Assembly: GCA_964506505.1 (NCBI GenBank)
Contig: CAZDKY010000021.1
Location: 1 to 64,000, forward strand
Origin: M55B129 sp964506505
Lineage (GTDB): Bacteria; Bacillota; Dethiobacteria; DTU022
Reading direction: 5' to 3'
DNA: 64,000 bases
Both the position numbers and the translations under genes were made by a program. The notes under the pieces are model-generated. The model was not told where the DNA came from. It searched no databases and saw nothing but the letters and a program-made list of their open reading frames with translations. Shown here in pieces: positions 1 through 10,077 of this stretch. Numbering within the stretch: position 1 is the first letter of the stretch; every line of letters begins with the position of its first letter.

Positions 1-85
1 TTGTTTGGAGAACCAGGAGCAGCAAAGAAAAAGAAGAGGAGAATCATTAATACAAAGATAAGCTGTCTGAGAGGGCGAAAAATAA
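1..85 (+). other. Window edge and leader of the antiporter genes
   Basis: All three forward frames are open from the window edge until short stops (TAA 59-61 in frame 2, TGA 97-99 in frame 1), so the 3' end of an upstream, probably co-transcribed gene may be here. The stub is too short to identify. A GAGAGGG stretch at 69-75 can serve as ribosome binding site for the ATG at 86. Confidence 0.3.
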
Positions 86-1576
86 ATGAACTACGATGAT
101 CTGATCAAGTATCTGCCTTTATTCATGATTGTTTTTCCTATCGTCGGAGCACTGATCACAGGAATAACCAAAGAAAACAATGATCGCCTGCGCAACCCGC
201 TCGCTTTCATAATCAGCCTGATCAGCGCCGCCACGATGGTCCTCATTATCTTCAATTATTACCATTTTGGCGGGTGGGAACTGCCTCTGCACCAGATTGC
301 CCCCGGCCTGGAAATTAAACTGCGGGTCGATCCCCTCGCTGCTATTTTCGGCGGTACCGCAGCAATTTTATGGTTCTTCTCCGTTACTTATTCTATCGGG
401 TATATGGCCCATGAACACAATCGCAGGCGCTATTATGTTTTTTACCTCCTGTCCCTGGGCATGACCATGGGCATCGCTCTGGCCGCCAACCTGCTCACTT
501 TATATCTTTTCTATGAATTCCTGACCATTTTCACTTATCCACTGGTGGTCCATGAAGGAGATGATGAAGCGAAAAAATCGGGGGTCAAATATCTCGTTTA
601 CAGCTTCATCGGCGCCGGTTTAATTCTCATCGGACTGATCATCACTTACGGCCAGATGGGAACGCTTGAATTTGCCCGTGGTGGTATTGTCGATCTCTCC
701 ACCGGTTCTTTAACCTTGTGGCGATTCACTTTTCTCTGTTTTTTGTTCGGGTTTGGGGTCAAGGCAGCGGTTATGCCTCTTCATGCCTGGCTTCCGGCAG
801 CAATGGTTGCTCCGACACCGGTCAGCGCGCTGCTGCATGCAGTGGCTGTTGTTAAATCCGGCGTTTTCGGCACTCTGAGGGCAATGTATTCAGTGTTTGG
901 CATCACTGCTCTTCTGGGCCTGCAAATGGGTTATTTTGTCGCCGGTTTTATCTCCCTGACCATTCTGGTCGCTTCAATTATCGCCATGCAGCAGGACGAG
1001 CTTAAAAAAAGGCTGGCTTATTCCACAATCAGCCAGCTCGGTTATATTACCCTCGGAGCAGCTTTATTCAATGTCATCGGATTGACAGGGGGTCTTCTTC
1101 ATATCATCAATCATGCCCTGCTCAAGATTACTCTCTTTTTCTGTGCCGGAGCCATTATTACCGTAACGGGCAAGAAAAAGATCAGCGAACTTAACGGGGT
1201 AGGTAAACGTATGCCCCTGACCATGCTTGCTTTCGCTGTCGCCAGTATCGGCATGATCGGTATACCACCGGTAAACGGCTTCATATCAAAATGGTACCTT
1301 ATCCAGGGAAGCCTGGAAGGAGGCACCTGGATATTCGTTGCCATTTTAATTGGCAGTGCTCTTTTAAATGCCGCTTATTTTTTGCCCATTGTCACAGCGG
1401 CCTTTTTCAAAAAAGGTAATTTTCTATCGCCCGGTGGTGTTGAGGCCCCTCCGGCCATGCTGATCCCGATTCTCGTCCTGGTAGCAGGCTGTTTGATCGT
1501 TGGTTTTAATCTGCAGTGGACGGTCCCTTACTTCGAAAATATTGCTGAATACCTGTTCTTTACAGGAGGTAATTAG
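86..1576 (+). CDS. Proton-conducting antiporter subunit, MrpD/NuoM/NuoN type
   Basis: The 496-residue protein is almost entirely hydrophobic, with about 14 membrane segments. It shows the family core: a GFGVKAAVMPLHAWLP stretch near residues 225-240 with the conserved lysine, and a second lysine-bearing region with LLKITLFFCAGA near 345. It belongs to the proton-translocating family shared by Mrp cation/H+ antiporters and complex I and would act in the cytoplasmic membrane. Its last codons contain AGGAGGT, which serves as ribosome binding site of the next gene two bases on, so the two are translationally coupled. Which complex (Mrp, hydrogenase-linked or complex I-like) cannot be told, because other subunits lie outside the window. 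Confidence 0.85.
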   Translation: MNYDDLIKYLPLFMIVFPIVGALITGITKENNDRLRNPLAFIISLISAATMVLIIFNYYHFGGWELPLHQIAPGLEIKLRVDPLAAIFGGTAAILWFFSVTYSIGYMAHEHNRRRYYVFYLLSLGMTMGIALAANLLTLYLFYEFLTIFTYPLVVHEGDDEAKKSGVKYLVYSFIGAGLILIGLIITYGQMGTLEFARGGIVDLSTGSLTLWRFTFLCFLFGFGVKAAVMPLHAWLPAAMVAPTPVSALLHAVAVVKSGVFGTLRAMYSVFGITALLGLQMGYFVAGFISLTILVASIIAMQQDELKKRLAYSTISQLGYITLGAALFNVIGLTGGLLHIINHALLKITLFFCAGAIITVTGKKKISELNGVGKRMPLTMLAFAVASIGMIGIPPVNGFISKWYLIQGSLEGGTWIFVAILIGSALLNAAYFLPIVTAAFFKKGNFLSPGGVEAPPAMLIPILVLVAGCLIVGFNLQWTVPYFENIAEYLFFTGGN

Positions 1577-1578
1577 AT

Positions 1579-3579
1579 ATGCACCAGGAAATCGTATCAT
1601 ATCTGCCAGTAATCGCTGTAGCCATCCCCCTGTTTTCATTTGTGATGATCGCCTTTGCACAAAATCTTCCCTGGTGGCGCAACAGCTGGTCGGTACTCGG
1701 CTGTGCAGGATCTCTCATTGCCATAGTAATGCTTTATCCCCTGCTTTCATCCGGCCAGATACCGGTTTTTGAACTGCCCATGATTGTTACTCCCTATAAC
1801 CTGACCTTCCGCGTTGACTGGCTGGGTTTTTTGATTGCCCTGATCACTTCATTTATCTGGCTGATGGCCACTATTTTTGCCATCGAATACATGAACCACG
1901 AACAAAACAGAGGAAGGTTTTTCCTCTTTTTTATGCTCACACTGGTGGGAACTGTCGGGGTGCCGCTTACCGGAGACCTGCTTTCACTGCTGCTATTTTT
2001 CGAGCTGATGTCCCTCTCATCCTATATCCTGGTTGTTCATAACCAGAGCAAAGAGGCTTACAGCGCAGGTAATCTCTATCTTTATCTCGGTGTTTTTGGC
2101 GGCATGTGTTTGCTAACCGGGATCGGATTGATTTATTTCAACTGCGGTTCACTGGCCATTGCTCCCCAGGAATGCATGGTCACCGGTTTTAACAATTACC
2201 TGCTTATTGCGGGTATCCTGATGATTATCGGCTTTGGTATTAAGGCTGGTATAGCCCCACTGCACATCTGGCTGCCCCGGGCCCACCCGGTGGCACCGGC
2301 CCCGGCCAGCGCCCTGCTTTCAGGTCTAATGATTAAATCAGGGGCCTACGGCATTATTCGGACCATCAACATGATTTACACACCGGGTCAGGACATGCTG
2401 TCTGTAGAAAACCTTTCCGCCAGGGTAAGCATTTTGTGGCATACCCTTTCCGGTGGTGGTTATGTGATCATCTGGATCGGCATCATTACCATGTTTCTGG
2501 GGGTCTGCCTGGCCCTCCTGCAGAGCAATATCAAGAAACTGCTGGCCTGCAGCAGCATCAGTCAGATCGGCTATATTATCATGGGAGCCGGTGTGGGTGC
2601 CTACCTTGGCTATGAAGGAGCAATGGGCATTGCCGGTTCTGCCTACCATATCCTTAATCACGCCTTTTTCAAATCCACCCTCTTTTTAGCCGCCGGGGCC
2701 GTAGTTTACCTGACCGGTGAACTTGATATGTTCAAACTGGGCAATTTGAAAAAAAAGATGCCTTTTACGGCTGTTGTTGTCCTGATCGCTTCTCTCGGTA
2801 TTGTAGGCATGCCTCTTTTTAATGGTTTTGCCAGCAAAACGTTACTTCACCACGCTCTAGTTGAGGCCTATGAACATCATCATCTCTACTCACTCTATAT
2901 CGCCGAAAAGATATTTACTATAACCGGGGCCGGGACAGTCTGCTACTTTCTGAAATTCCTTTACTACACTTTCTGGCGTAAAGCTCCTGCCGGAATGCCT
3001 GAAGTAAAAAAAGAACCTTTATTGATGAAAGCCAGTCTTGGTATTCTGGCCGCAGTTATGCTTTTTATCGGCTTATCTCCCAGCCTGGTGATGACAAAAT
3101 TGATCACCCCGGTTCTCAACACTTTTGTTCTTGATGCGCACTTTATAGAGCATCACATCATGCACATTAGTTTCTTCACCTGGAATGATTTAAGTGCTGT
3201 AGCTCTGGCCCTGATCATGGGAGCGTTTTTCTTTTACCTGGCCCAGCGGACAAATGTTTATCACCTGCGGATACCGTCATGGCTCGGACTTGAAACAATG
3301 GGCAACTTTTGCGGCAAAATTGCCGTCATCGTGTGGCTGATCATCAGTCTGCCTTTTGCCGCCCTGCAAAATATTATCAACAGGCTAACTGAGCGTTTAT
3401 ACGAACGCACCTTTGTCCTGCTGCAATCTGTCGATTATCGCCCAGGGCAAAATTCTATTTTCAGATCCATCAACATCAGCAACATCGATTTTGACATGCT
3501 TATTGTCCTCGTATCTTTTAGCTTGATTTTAATTATCGTCTTTTACCTGCGTTTCGGTTTAAAAATATTTGGCTTGTAA
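1579..3579 (+). CDS. Proton-conducting antiporter subunit, NuoL/MrpA-MrpD type with C-terminal extension
   Basis: This 666-residue membrane protein is a paralogue of its upstream neighbour. Family signatures are GFGIKAGIAPLHIWLPRAHP near residues 215-235, a lysine-rich loop (LLQSNIKKLLACSSISQIGY) near 320, and NHAFFKSTLFLAAGA near 365. Past about residue 480 it carries extra membrane helices and an amphipathic stretch, longer than a plain MrpD (about 500 residues) and reminiscent of NuoL or HyfB. It starts two bases after the preceding stop. The pair most likely forms the ion-pumping part of an Mrp-like or hydrogenase-type complex; the exact complex is an inference. Confidence 0.82.
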   Translation: MHQEIVSYLPVIAVAIPLFSFVMIAFAQNLPWWRNSWSVLGCAGSLIAIVMLYPLLSSGQIPVFELPMIVTPYNLTFRVDWLGFLIALITSFIWLMATIFAIEYMNHEQNRGRFFLFFMLTLVGTVGVPLTGDLLSLLLFFELMSLSSYILVVHNQSKEAYSAGNLYLYLGVFGGMCLLTGIGLIYFNCGSLAIAPQECMVTGFNNYLLIAGILMIIGFGIKAGIAPLHIWLPRAHPVAPAPASALLSGLMIKSGAYGIIRTINMIYTPGQDMLSVENLSARVSILWHTLSGGGYVIIWIGIITMFLGVCLALLQSNIKKLLACSSISQIGYIIMGAGVGAYLGYEGAMGIAGSAYHILNHAFFKSTLFLAAGAVVYLTGELDMFKLGNLKKKMPFTAVVVLIASLGIVGMPLFNGFASKTLLHHALVEAYEHHHLYSLYIAEKIFTITGAGTVCYFLKFLYYTFWRKAPAGMPEVKKEPLLMKASLGILAAVMLFIGLSPSLVMTKLITPVLNTFVLDAHFIEHHIMHISFFTWNDLSAVALALIMGAFFFYLAQRTNVYHLRIPSWLGLETMGNFCGKIAVIVWLIISLPFAALQNIINRLTERLYERTFVLLQSVDYRPGQNSIFRSINISNIDFDMLIVLVSFSLILIIVFYLRFGLKIFGL

Positions 3580-3775
3580 AAAAGCAGATCTTGCCTGGTA
3601 AAAGGTAAAAATTGAAAGACTTCTATATTGAGCTATCGGAGTAAATGTAATTGCCCTGTCCTTATAAAGATCATGTCAGCTCGTCTTATCTCACCTTCAA
3701 AAATCACATTTTAGCAAAAACCTGATATAGTAAATGTGTCAATTCCTCCATCCCCCGGTGATATTTAAAAAAGAA

Positions 3776-3801
3776 GAACACCACAGGTGTTCCCCTTTTT
3801 T
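3776..3801. terminator. Bidirectional intrinsic terminator
   Basis: GAACACC (3776-3782) and GGTGTTC (3786-3792) form a perfect seven-pair stem with an ACA loop. A run of T follows on the plus strand (3796-3801) and a run of A precedes it (T-run on the minus strand). It lies between the convergent antiporter genes and rnfD and can end both transcripts. The rest of the 3580-3868 gap shows no gene. Confidence 0.75.
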
Positions 3802-3868
3802 ACCATCTATCATTATTTTACTACTGCAGTGTGCCGGACGGCCGGCCGTGCTGTCTCTGCAGTATTTA

Positions 3869-4849
3869 TTATTTCTGCTCGGCCATTGGCACCGGAACAG
3901 CTTTAATTTTCCCGAAATGCGACCGAGATGTTTTCCGCTCGATATACGGAACGAAGAAATTCATAATTAATATCGAGTAGGCAACGCCTTCGGTGATGGA
4001 AAAACCGACCCGGAATATAACGATCAACACGCCAATTGTAATACCAAAAATTATTTTACCCTTTTCGGTAAAAGGACTGGTAACCCAGTCGGTAGCCATG
4101 AAGAATGAGCCGAGCAGCAGCCCGCCGGTTACCAGGTGATAGAGCGGGTTGCCACCTGAGAGCAAAGTCAGAACCACTACCGTAGCCAGAATTGATACGG
4201 GTATCCTCCAGCTGATATGTTTTTTATAAAGCAAATAAGCCGCGCCGATAAGAATCGCCAGGGGCGATACTTCTGACATGGCCCCTCCCGGAAAAGCCAG
4301 GAATAGCTGGCCCAGCGGGGGCATTTCCAGGCCCATTTTCATCATGGCCAGCGGTGTGGCCTGGGTCATCACATCAATTGGGCCAAAGTAAACATTCAAT
4401 GGCTCAAACCAGCTGTAAACAAAGGCAAAGAGCGGTGCCAGCAAAATCAGGGCCACTCTTCCGAAAAGAGCCGGGTTGAAACGGTTCCAGCCCAGGCCGC
4501 CAACCAGTTCCTTGGCCACCCCTACAGCAAGAAAGGTAGCCAGCACACCCTGCCACCACGGCGTAGAAGCGGGGAACAACAGGGCAACAAAGAGACCGGT
4601 GAGCAGTGCACTCCAATCTCCAGGCCTTGCTTTCCTGTTCATCAGGTTCCTGAACAGAAGCTCGGTTAAAATAGCGGTAACCAGGCAGACGGCAATAAAG
4701 AATACCGCATAGAGCCTGAAAAAATATATGGCTACCAGCGTGACAGGTATCAGGGCAATAAAAACATCACGCATAGCTTTCGATATCGTCCCCTCATCTT
4801 TAATGTGCGGGGACGACGATACTATGAAATTTCGGGCTTCATTCACCAC
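3869..4849 (-). CDS. rnfD: Electron transport complex subunit RnfD
   Basis: The 326-residue multi-span membrane protein belongs to the RnfD/NqrB family. The flavinylation motif is seen as DVMTQATPL; T165 is the expected residue for covalent FMN attachment on the outer face. WNRFNPALFGR near residue 121 and SPFTEKGK near the C-terminus are also family hallmarks. The start is one of two consecutive GTG codons behind GGAGGAG. It follows rnfC by 27 bases and ends the operon. In normal rnf operons rnfG, rnfE, rnfA and rnfB follow; here the next gene is convergent and unrelated, so the other subunits must be elsewhere or absent. Confidence 0.92.
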   Translation of the reverse strand: MVNEARNFIVSSSPHIKDEGTISKAMRDVFIALIPVTLVAIYFFRLYAVFFIAVCLVTAILTELLFRNLMNRKARPGDWSALLTGLFVALLFPASTPWWQGVLATFLAVGVAKELVGGLGWNRFNPALFGRVALILLAPLFAFVYSWFEPLNVYFGPIDVMTQATPLAMMKMGLEMPPLGQLFLAFPGGAMSEVSPLAILIGAAYLLYKKHISWRIPVSILATVVVLTLLSGGNPLYHLVTGGLLLGSFFMATDWVTSPFTEKGKIIFGITIGVLIVIFRVGFSITEGVAYSILIMNFFVPYIERKTSRSHFGKIKAVPVPMAEQK

Positions 4850-4876
4850 TTATCTCCTCCTTTTCCCCACTTTCGC

Positions 4877-6193
4877 TTATTTCTTGCTCTGCATTTCGCG
4901 GATCAGCGGCTTGGTCCGCTGAATTAACTGCACGATTGGCCGCTTGGAGGGACAAACATAGGCACAGATACCACACTCTATGCAGTCCAGGGCATTCCAC
5001 TCGTCTGCTTCCTCGATCATTTTTGCTTCACAGAATATACTCAGCTGATTGGGATAAAGCAGCATCGGGCAGTGCTCCACACATTTACAACAGCGGACAC
5101 AGTCATAGTATTCCATGTCTTCGATGGCCATGTCCGGCGGCAGGACAATTACACCTGTTGTCCCTTTGACTATCGGAACATCAAGGTTCTGCTGCGCTTT
5201 TCCGGTCATCGGTCCACCAATCACCACTTTGGCCGGCTCTTCCACTATGCCGCCGCATTCTTCAATCAGGTGGCCAATTGGAGTACCTATTTTTACCATC
5301 AGATTCTGAGGATCATTCAGGTTTTGACCGGTCACCGTGACCACTCTTTCGATCAGTGGCTTCTTATACCTGACCGCCTCGTAGATTGCCACACAGGTAC
5401 CCACATTCTGGATAATTGCCCCCACATCAAAGGGTAAGCCCCCGGAAGGGATTTCCCGGTCGAGGGCCGCTTTAACAAGGTGTTTTTCCGAACCCTGCGG
5501 GTACTTGGTCGGCATTCTGAGCAGTACTATCTGGGAATTGGTATTTTTTTGTCGAACTGCTTCGATGGCGTCATCCTTATTGTCTTCAATGCAGAGATAG
5601 GCCTTATCCACACTGAGCATCTTCATTAACAGCTCGATGCCCTGCAGCAGTTCCCCGGGTTTTTCCAGCATAAGGCGATGATCACAGGTTAAAAATGGTT
5701 CACATTCACAACCGTTTATAACCAGAGCATCGATTTTTTTATCCGGTGGCGGGCTTAATTTAACTGCCGTCGGGAAAGCGGCACCACCCATCCCGACGAT
5801 CCCCGCTTCTTTGATAGCCTTGCTCAGATCTTCTCTGGTCACGGTCTCAATATCGACGTCGGCAAGCTCAAGCTCATCCTGTTCCTCATCAACAGCAATG
5901 ACAATGCTGTTCACCATCTGACCGGTTAAGTAAGCGCGGGGCTCAATTGCTGTAACCGTTCCTGAGAGGCTGGCATGGATAGGCGCACTGACAAATTTGT
6001 CAGTTTCACCGATCTTTTGCCCGGCCTTCACTTTATCGCCCACTTTAACCAGCGGTTCATTGGGAGCACCGGTATGCTGAAGAAGCGGGATGACAAGCTC
6101 CCCGGGAAGAGATGCTTTTTTAATTTCTTTATGCTCGGTAAAGCTCTTATAGTGGGGGATACTGATCCCACCGGTAAATTTTTTCACTTCCAT
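4877..6193 (-). CDS. rnfC: Electron transport complex subunit RnfC
   Basis: This 438-residue peripheral iron-sulfur flavoprotein normally passes electrons between NAD(H) and the Rnf complex. Visible are the N-terminal KKFTGGISIPHYK start, a biotinyl-like hybrid region (residues 45-90), the GMGGAAFPT nucleotide/FMN-binding loop near 135, and two CxxCxxCxxxCP clusters starting at residues 365 and 404. Length is normal for clostridial RnfC. It follows fdhB by 18 bases with its own ribosome binding site, so it appears co-transcribed with the formate dehydrogenase genes, which is not the usual rnf context. Confidence 0.93.
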   Translation of the reverse strand: MEVKKFTGGISIPHYKSFTEHKEIKKASLPGELVIPLLQHTGAPNEPLVKVGDKVKAGQKIGETDKFVSAPIHASLSGTVTAIEPRAYLTGQMVNSIVIAVDEEQDELELADVDIETVTREDLSKAIKEAGIVGMGGAAFPTAVKLSPPPDKKIDALVINGCECEPFLTCDHRLMLEKPGELLQGIELLMKMLSVDKAYLCIEDNKDDAIEAVRQKNTNSQIVLLRMPTKYPQGSEKHLVKAALDREIPSGGLPFDVGAIIQNVGTCVAIYEAVRYKKPLIERVVTVTGQNLNDPQNLMVKIGTPIGHLIEECGGIVEEPAKVVIGGPMTGKAQQNLDVPIVKGTTGVIVLPPDMAIEDMEYYDCVRCCKCVEHCPMLLYPNQLSIFCEAKMIEEADEWNALDCIECGICAYVCPSKRPIVQLIQRTKPLIREMQSKK

Positions 6194-6211
6194 TTGCTTT
6201 CACCCCCCGGT

Positions 6212-6997
6212 TTATTTAGTTTCGCTTTTGGCCTGCTCAATTTTCTTCGAATGTGAACGATTTACCCACAATCCGAAAGCTACCGCGATAATAACAAGCA
6301 CGCGGAAGGGTTTAAAGAGAGCACTCCAAATACGGGTTTGTAGTGATACCTGCGGATCGACCGGCAAGCCGTACTTTTCCGGTTTATCGGCCAGGACATA
6401 GAGCATGGCCGTTCCATCTACCTCATCCAGGCCGTACATGGTAGCATTGGTTTTACCGGCCGCTTTGAGTTCTTCCACTCTACTCTGGGCCTGATCGATC
6501 AATTCACGGTAATCCCCAAACTGGATTGAACCTGTAGGACAGGCATTGGCACAGGCCGGCTCCAGGCCGGCATTGAGCCGGTCATAACAGAAAGTACACT
6601 TCTGCGCCTTATTGGTCAGCCGATCAAAACCGATCACGTTAAACGGACAGGCCGCCACGCAGTAGTTACAACCGATACACTTTACCGTGTCAATATTAAC
6701 CGTCCCGAATTCAGTGCGGTACAATGCTCCGGTGGGGCAGGCCTGCATGCAGGCTGCATCAGTGCAATGCATACAGCCCTGCTTGGACATGAGAAAACCT
6801 ACTTTACCATCTTCTTCCTCATGTTCCCTGTAGACCACCCTCATCCAGGTCTGGGCCGAAAAACGGGGCGGGTTTTCATAACTTCCTTCAAAGGTTGTCG
6901 CTTCTGCAGGCAGCTGGTTCCACTGCTTGCAAGCTACCTGGCAGGCACGGCAACCGATACACTTGGAGGCATCAATTAAACAGATTAGCTGAGCCAT
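6212..6997 (-). CDS. fdhB: Formate dehydrogenase iron-sulfur (beta) subunit
   Basis: The 261-residue ferredoxin-like protein has four cysteine clusters (CIGCRACQVAC, CMHCTDAACMQAC, CIGCNYCVAAC, CTFCYDRLN...CANAC), typical of FdnH/FdhB subunits that wire the catalytic subunit to the membrane. A single hydrophobic segment near residues 233-248 followed by a short lysine-rich tail should anchor it. The ATG directly follows the fdhA stop codon, so translation is coupled. No cytochrome b (gamma) subunit follows; rnfC comes next. It would sit on the outer face beside FdhA, exported with it as a complex. Confidence 0.92.
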   Translation of the reverse strand: MAQLICLIDASKCIGCRACQVACKQWNQLPAEATTFEGSYENPPRFSAQTWMRVVYREHEEEDGKVGFLMSKQGCMHCTDAACMQACPTGALYRTEFGTVNIDTVKCIGCNYCVAACPFNVIGFDRLTNKAQKCTFCYDRLNAGLEPACANACPTGSIQFGDYRELIDQAQSRVEELKAAGKTNATMYGLDEVDGTAMLYVLADKPEKYGLPVDPQVSLQTRIWSALFKPFRVLVIIAVAFGLWVNRSHSKKIEQAKSETK

Positions 6998-9900
6998 TTA
7001 TCCTGCCCTCCTTATATTGCACAGGAATGCTTTTGATTCGGGGATAGCCGTATTGGCATCACCAACCGATGCCGTCAGGTCGTTGGCTACGGCACCGGTA
7101 CTCATTCCCTTGAAACCCCAGTGCCAGGGCAATGCGACATAGTGTTTTTTCTCACCGTTGATGATCAGCGGTTTAAGACGCTTGGTAACACAAGCTTTTG
7201 CCTCTATACTTTCCTGATTGCCATCCTTGAAGAGGCGCTTGCTTTCGATGGCCACGACGTCGCCATTGTTTATACCCAGTTCTGAAGCCAGTTCCTCGCT
7301 GATCTCGATGAAAAGTTCCGGCATCAGCTCGTTCAACCAGGGGATATTACGGGTAACGATACCCGACTGGTAATGTTCAACAACCCGACAGGTTGTAATG
7401 ATGTAGGGGTATCTTTCCCTCTCTTCATCGGTTTCCACGGTGTGATCTTCGTAGAAACGCTGGCTAACCGGGTTATAAGTAGCATTGGGATAGAACAGGT
7501 TGGGAACCAGGCTCTCCGCCGGCTCGTAGTGAGTAGGCATGGGCCCGTCTTTCAAGGCACTGTGTGAATAAAGCCTGCCCACACCTTCCGGCAGCATGAT
7601 AAAGGGATTCTCCGTAGACTGTTCAAGAGTCCAGCTACCGGGAATATCGGGAATGTCGTTGCCAACCCACTTCTGCTGGATTTCATCCCACCATATAACG
7701 GGGGCATCAGGATTCCATGGTTTTCCTTCCAGGTTGGCAGAACAACGATTGTAAACAATGCGCCGGTTCAGGGGCCAGGCAAAAGACCAACCCAGGTTAG
7801 TGCCAATACCGTCTTTTTCTCGATTCCGGTTCTTAGTAGCCGGTTGATCATAGTTGTTATAGTACCCGCTGTATAACCAGTTTCCGCAGGCCGTCGATCC
7901 GTCATCAGCCAGGCCTACAAAGTTGGTAACCAGTGAATCGTCAACCACCCGGTAACCGTTGATATCTTTACAAACCTTGACAATATCCACTTCACCGTCA
8001 GGACCGTCATAATCCCAGAACATTTTTGTGATCTGTTCTGGAACAACGCCACCCTCTGCTTCATAGAGGGACTGCAGTCTCTTAAAAAGTTCATTAACAA
8101 TCCACAGGTCTGATTTTGCTTCGCCCGGCGGATCCTGGCACTTCCAGGTCCATTGGATCCAGCGGCCGCTGTTGGCCTTGCTGCCTTCCCTTTCATAACC
8201 GGCCGCGGCTGGGAGGATAAAGACCTCGGTGTCAATTTCAGCCGGATCCATGCCGGGACCCTGCCAGAAAGAAGCAGTTTCGTTTTCAAAGAGATCTACT
8301 GCAACGAGCCACTTGAGGTTCTTCTGGTAGTTACGCTTGTTAGCGGCACTGGGACCGGATACGGCCGGGTTGTCAGCCCAGCAGATCATCCCTTCCACTT
8401 TTTTTTCTCCCATATCTTTATACAGGGCAATGTGAGAGTGATCACGCCCGTCCAGCTTCGGCATCCACTGATAACCGAACTCATTATCTGAAGTAGCGTT
8501 ATCGCCATAGAAAGCCTTCAGGAGGCTGACAAAATACTTCGGCTTGTTACTCCACCACCCGGAGGCCGGGGTTTCTTTTACCAGGTAATCATCAAGAGTA
8601 GGATGAGTCGCCTGCTGGGGAGTAGACATGTAACCGGGAACAATGTGATAGAGTATACTCATATCTGTTGAACCCTGCACATTGGACTGCCCGCGCTGGG
8701 CATTCACTCCACCACCGGCAATTCCGATATTCCCCAGGAGCAGCTGGACAATGGCACAGGAACGGACATTCTGTGAACCGTGCGTGAACTGGGTGATACC
8801 CATGGCATAAAGCAGGTTGCCTGCTTTACCGGCTTCACCTGTGCTGCTGTAAAGCTCATAAGAAGCTTCCAGCGCTTCGGGATCGGCACCTGTTATCTTG
8901 CTCACATTGTCGATGGTGTACTTAGCATAATGCTTTTTCATTAACTGCAGAACACAGTTGGGATCCTGCAAGGTGGGATCCTTTAGCGGCTTGCCCTCTT
9001 CATCCTGCTGGTACTGCCATGTTTCGGTATTGTATTTCTTCGCACTGCGAGCAGGATCGTCTTCGTCTCCGGAAAAAAGTCCTGTTGCCTCATCAAATGA
9101 AAACTCTTCGTTAACAAGGTAAGATGCATTGGTGTAATTTTCTACATACTCCTTGTGATAACGTTCGTTGCTGAGGATATAGTTGATCATTCCGCCCAGG
9201 TAAGCAATATTGGTCCCGGGGCGAATGGAAACGTGCAGATCAGCAACCGCTGCCGTTCTGGATATGCGGGGGTCGATTACAATTAACTTCGCTCCCCTGG
9301 TCTCCCGGGCCTTTTGGATCCATTTCATAGAAATAGGATGGTTCTCAGCTGTGTTCCCACCTATATTGATAAAAACATCGGTATGTTTATAATCAATCCA
9401 GTGGTTGGTCATGCAACCTCTCCCGAACGTGGCGCCGAGACCGGCGACCGTGCTCGAGTGTCAGAGGCGAGCACAGTGATCAATATTAATCACACCCATG
9501 GCCCGGGCCATCTTGTGGAAGAGGTAATTTTCCTCGTTGGTACAGAAAGCACTGCCCAGCCAGGAAATGGCCTCGGTCCGGTTGACGGTAACCTGCCTGC
9601 CGTCTACATTGACCGATTCAACATAAGTTTGATCACGCGTGTCTTTAATTTTTCTGGCGATCGTATCCAGAGCCCAGTCCCAGTCTTTTACTTCATAGCT
9701 GCTGCTACCCGGAGCCCTGTATAGCACGTGAGTCAAACGGTTCGGGTTAGGCTTCGGTTTTCCTTTCTCATCGTAAATATAAGAAATGTTGTAATGCGAG
9801 CTCCCTTTACTGCAAAGGGTACCCTCATTAATGGGGTGGTCCGGATCTCCTTCAGCATTGACAATTACGCCGTCCCGGACATGACAAACCACACCACAGC

Positions 9901-10063
9901 CAACTCCGCAAAAAGTGCAAATTGTTGTATACTCCTTGGTATACTTAATGCGCAGCGGGTCAATGGTTGACGCAGAAGCCTTATTCAGGCCAACACTGGC
10001 CAGCGTTGCCGCAGCGGCAGTTGCGCCAGTCAATTTTAAAAAACTGCGTCGTGTTAATTGCAT
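6998..10063 (-). CDS. fdhA: Selenocysteine formate dehydrogenase, catalytic subunit (Tat-exported)
   Basis: This is one reading frame of 1021 residues with an in-frame TGA at 9461-9463 read as selenocysteine (residue 201); translated without Sec it would look like two genes. The N-terminus carries a twin-arginine signal (TRRSFLK, then a hydrophobic stretch), so the enzyme is exported. A [4Fe-4S] site is formed by C49, C52, C56 and C84. The context around the Sec, ARLUHSSTVAGLG followed by MTNHW, matches the active site of FdnG/FdhF-type enzymes. It oxidises formate to CO2 with Mo or W bis-pterin cofactor. It follows fdhE by 14 bases. Expression requires selA, selB, selC and selD elsewhere in the genome. 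Confidence 0.95.
9431..9463 (-). promoter_or_regulatory. Bacterial SECIS element with UGA codon of fdhA
   Basis: On the minus strand the UGA (9463-9461) is followed after exactly 18 bases by GGTC (9442-9439) in the apical loop of a GC-rich hairpin (stem CGCC/GGCG plus a bulged T and two more G-C pairs). Spacing and GGUC loop are the same as in the classic E. coli fdhF element as I recall it. SelB would bind here to direct selenocysteine insertion. Confidence 0.85.
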
Positions 10064-10077
10064 AAGAATTCCACCTC

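Noticed and set aside
9461..10063. Separate short oxidoreductase gene ending at 9461
   Set aside because: It is the N-terminal part of fdhA; the stop is the Sec UGA with a fitting SECIS and known active-site context.
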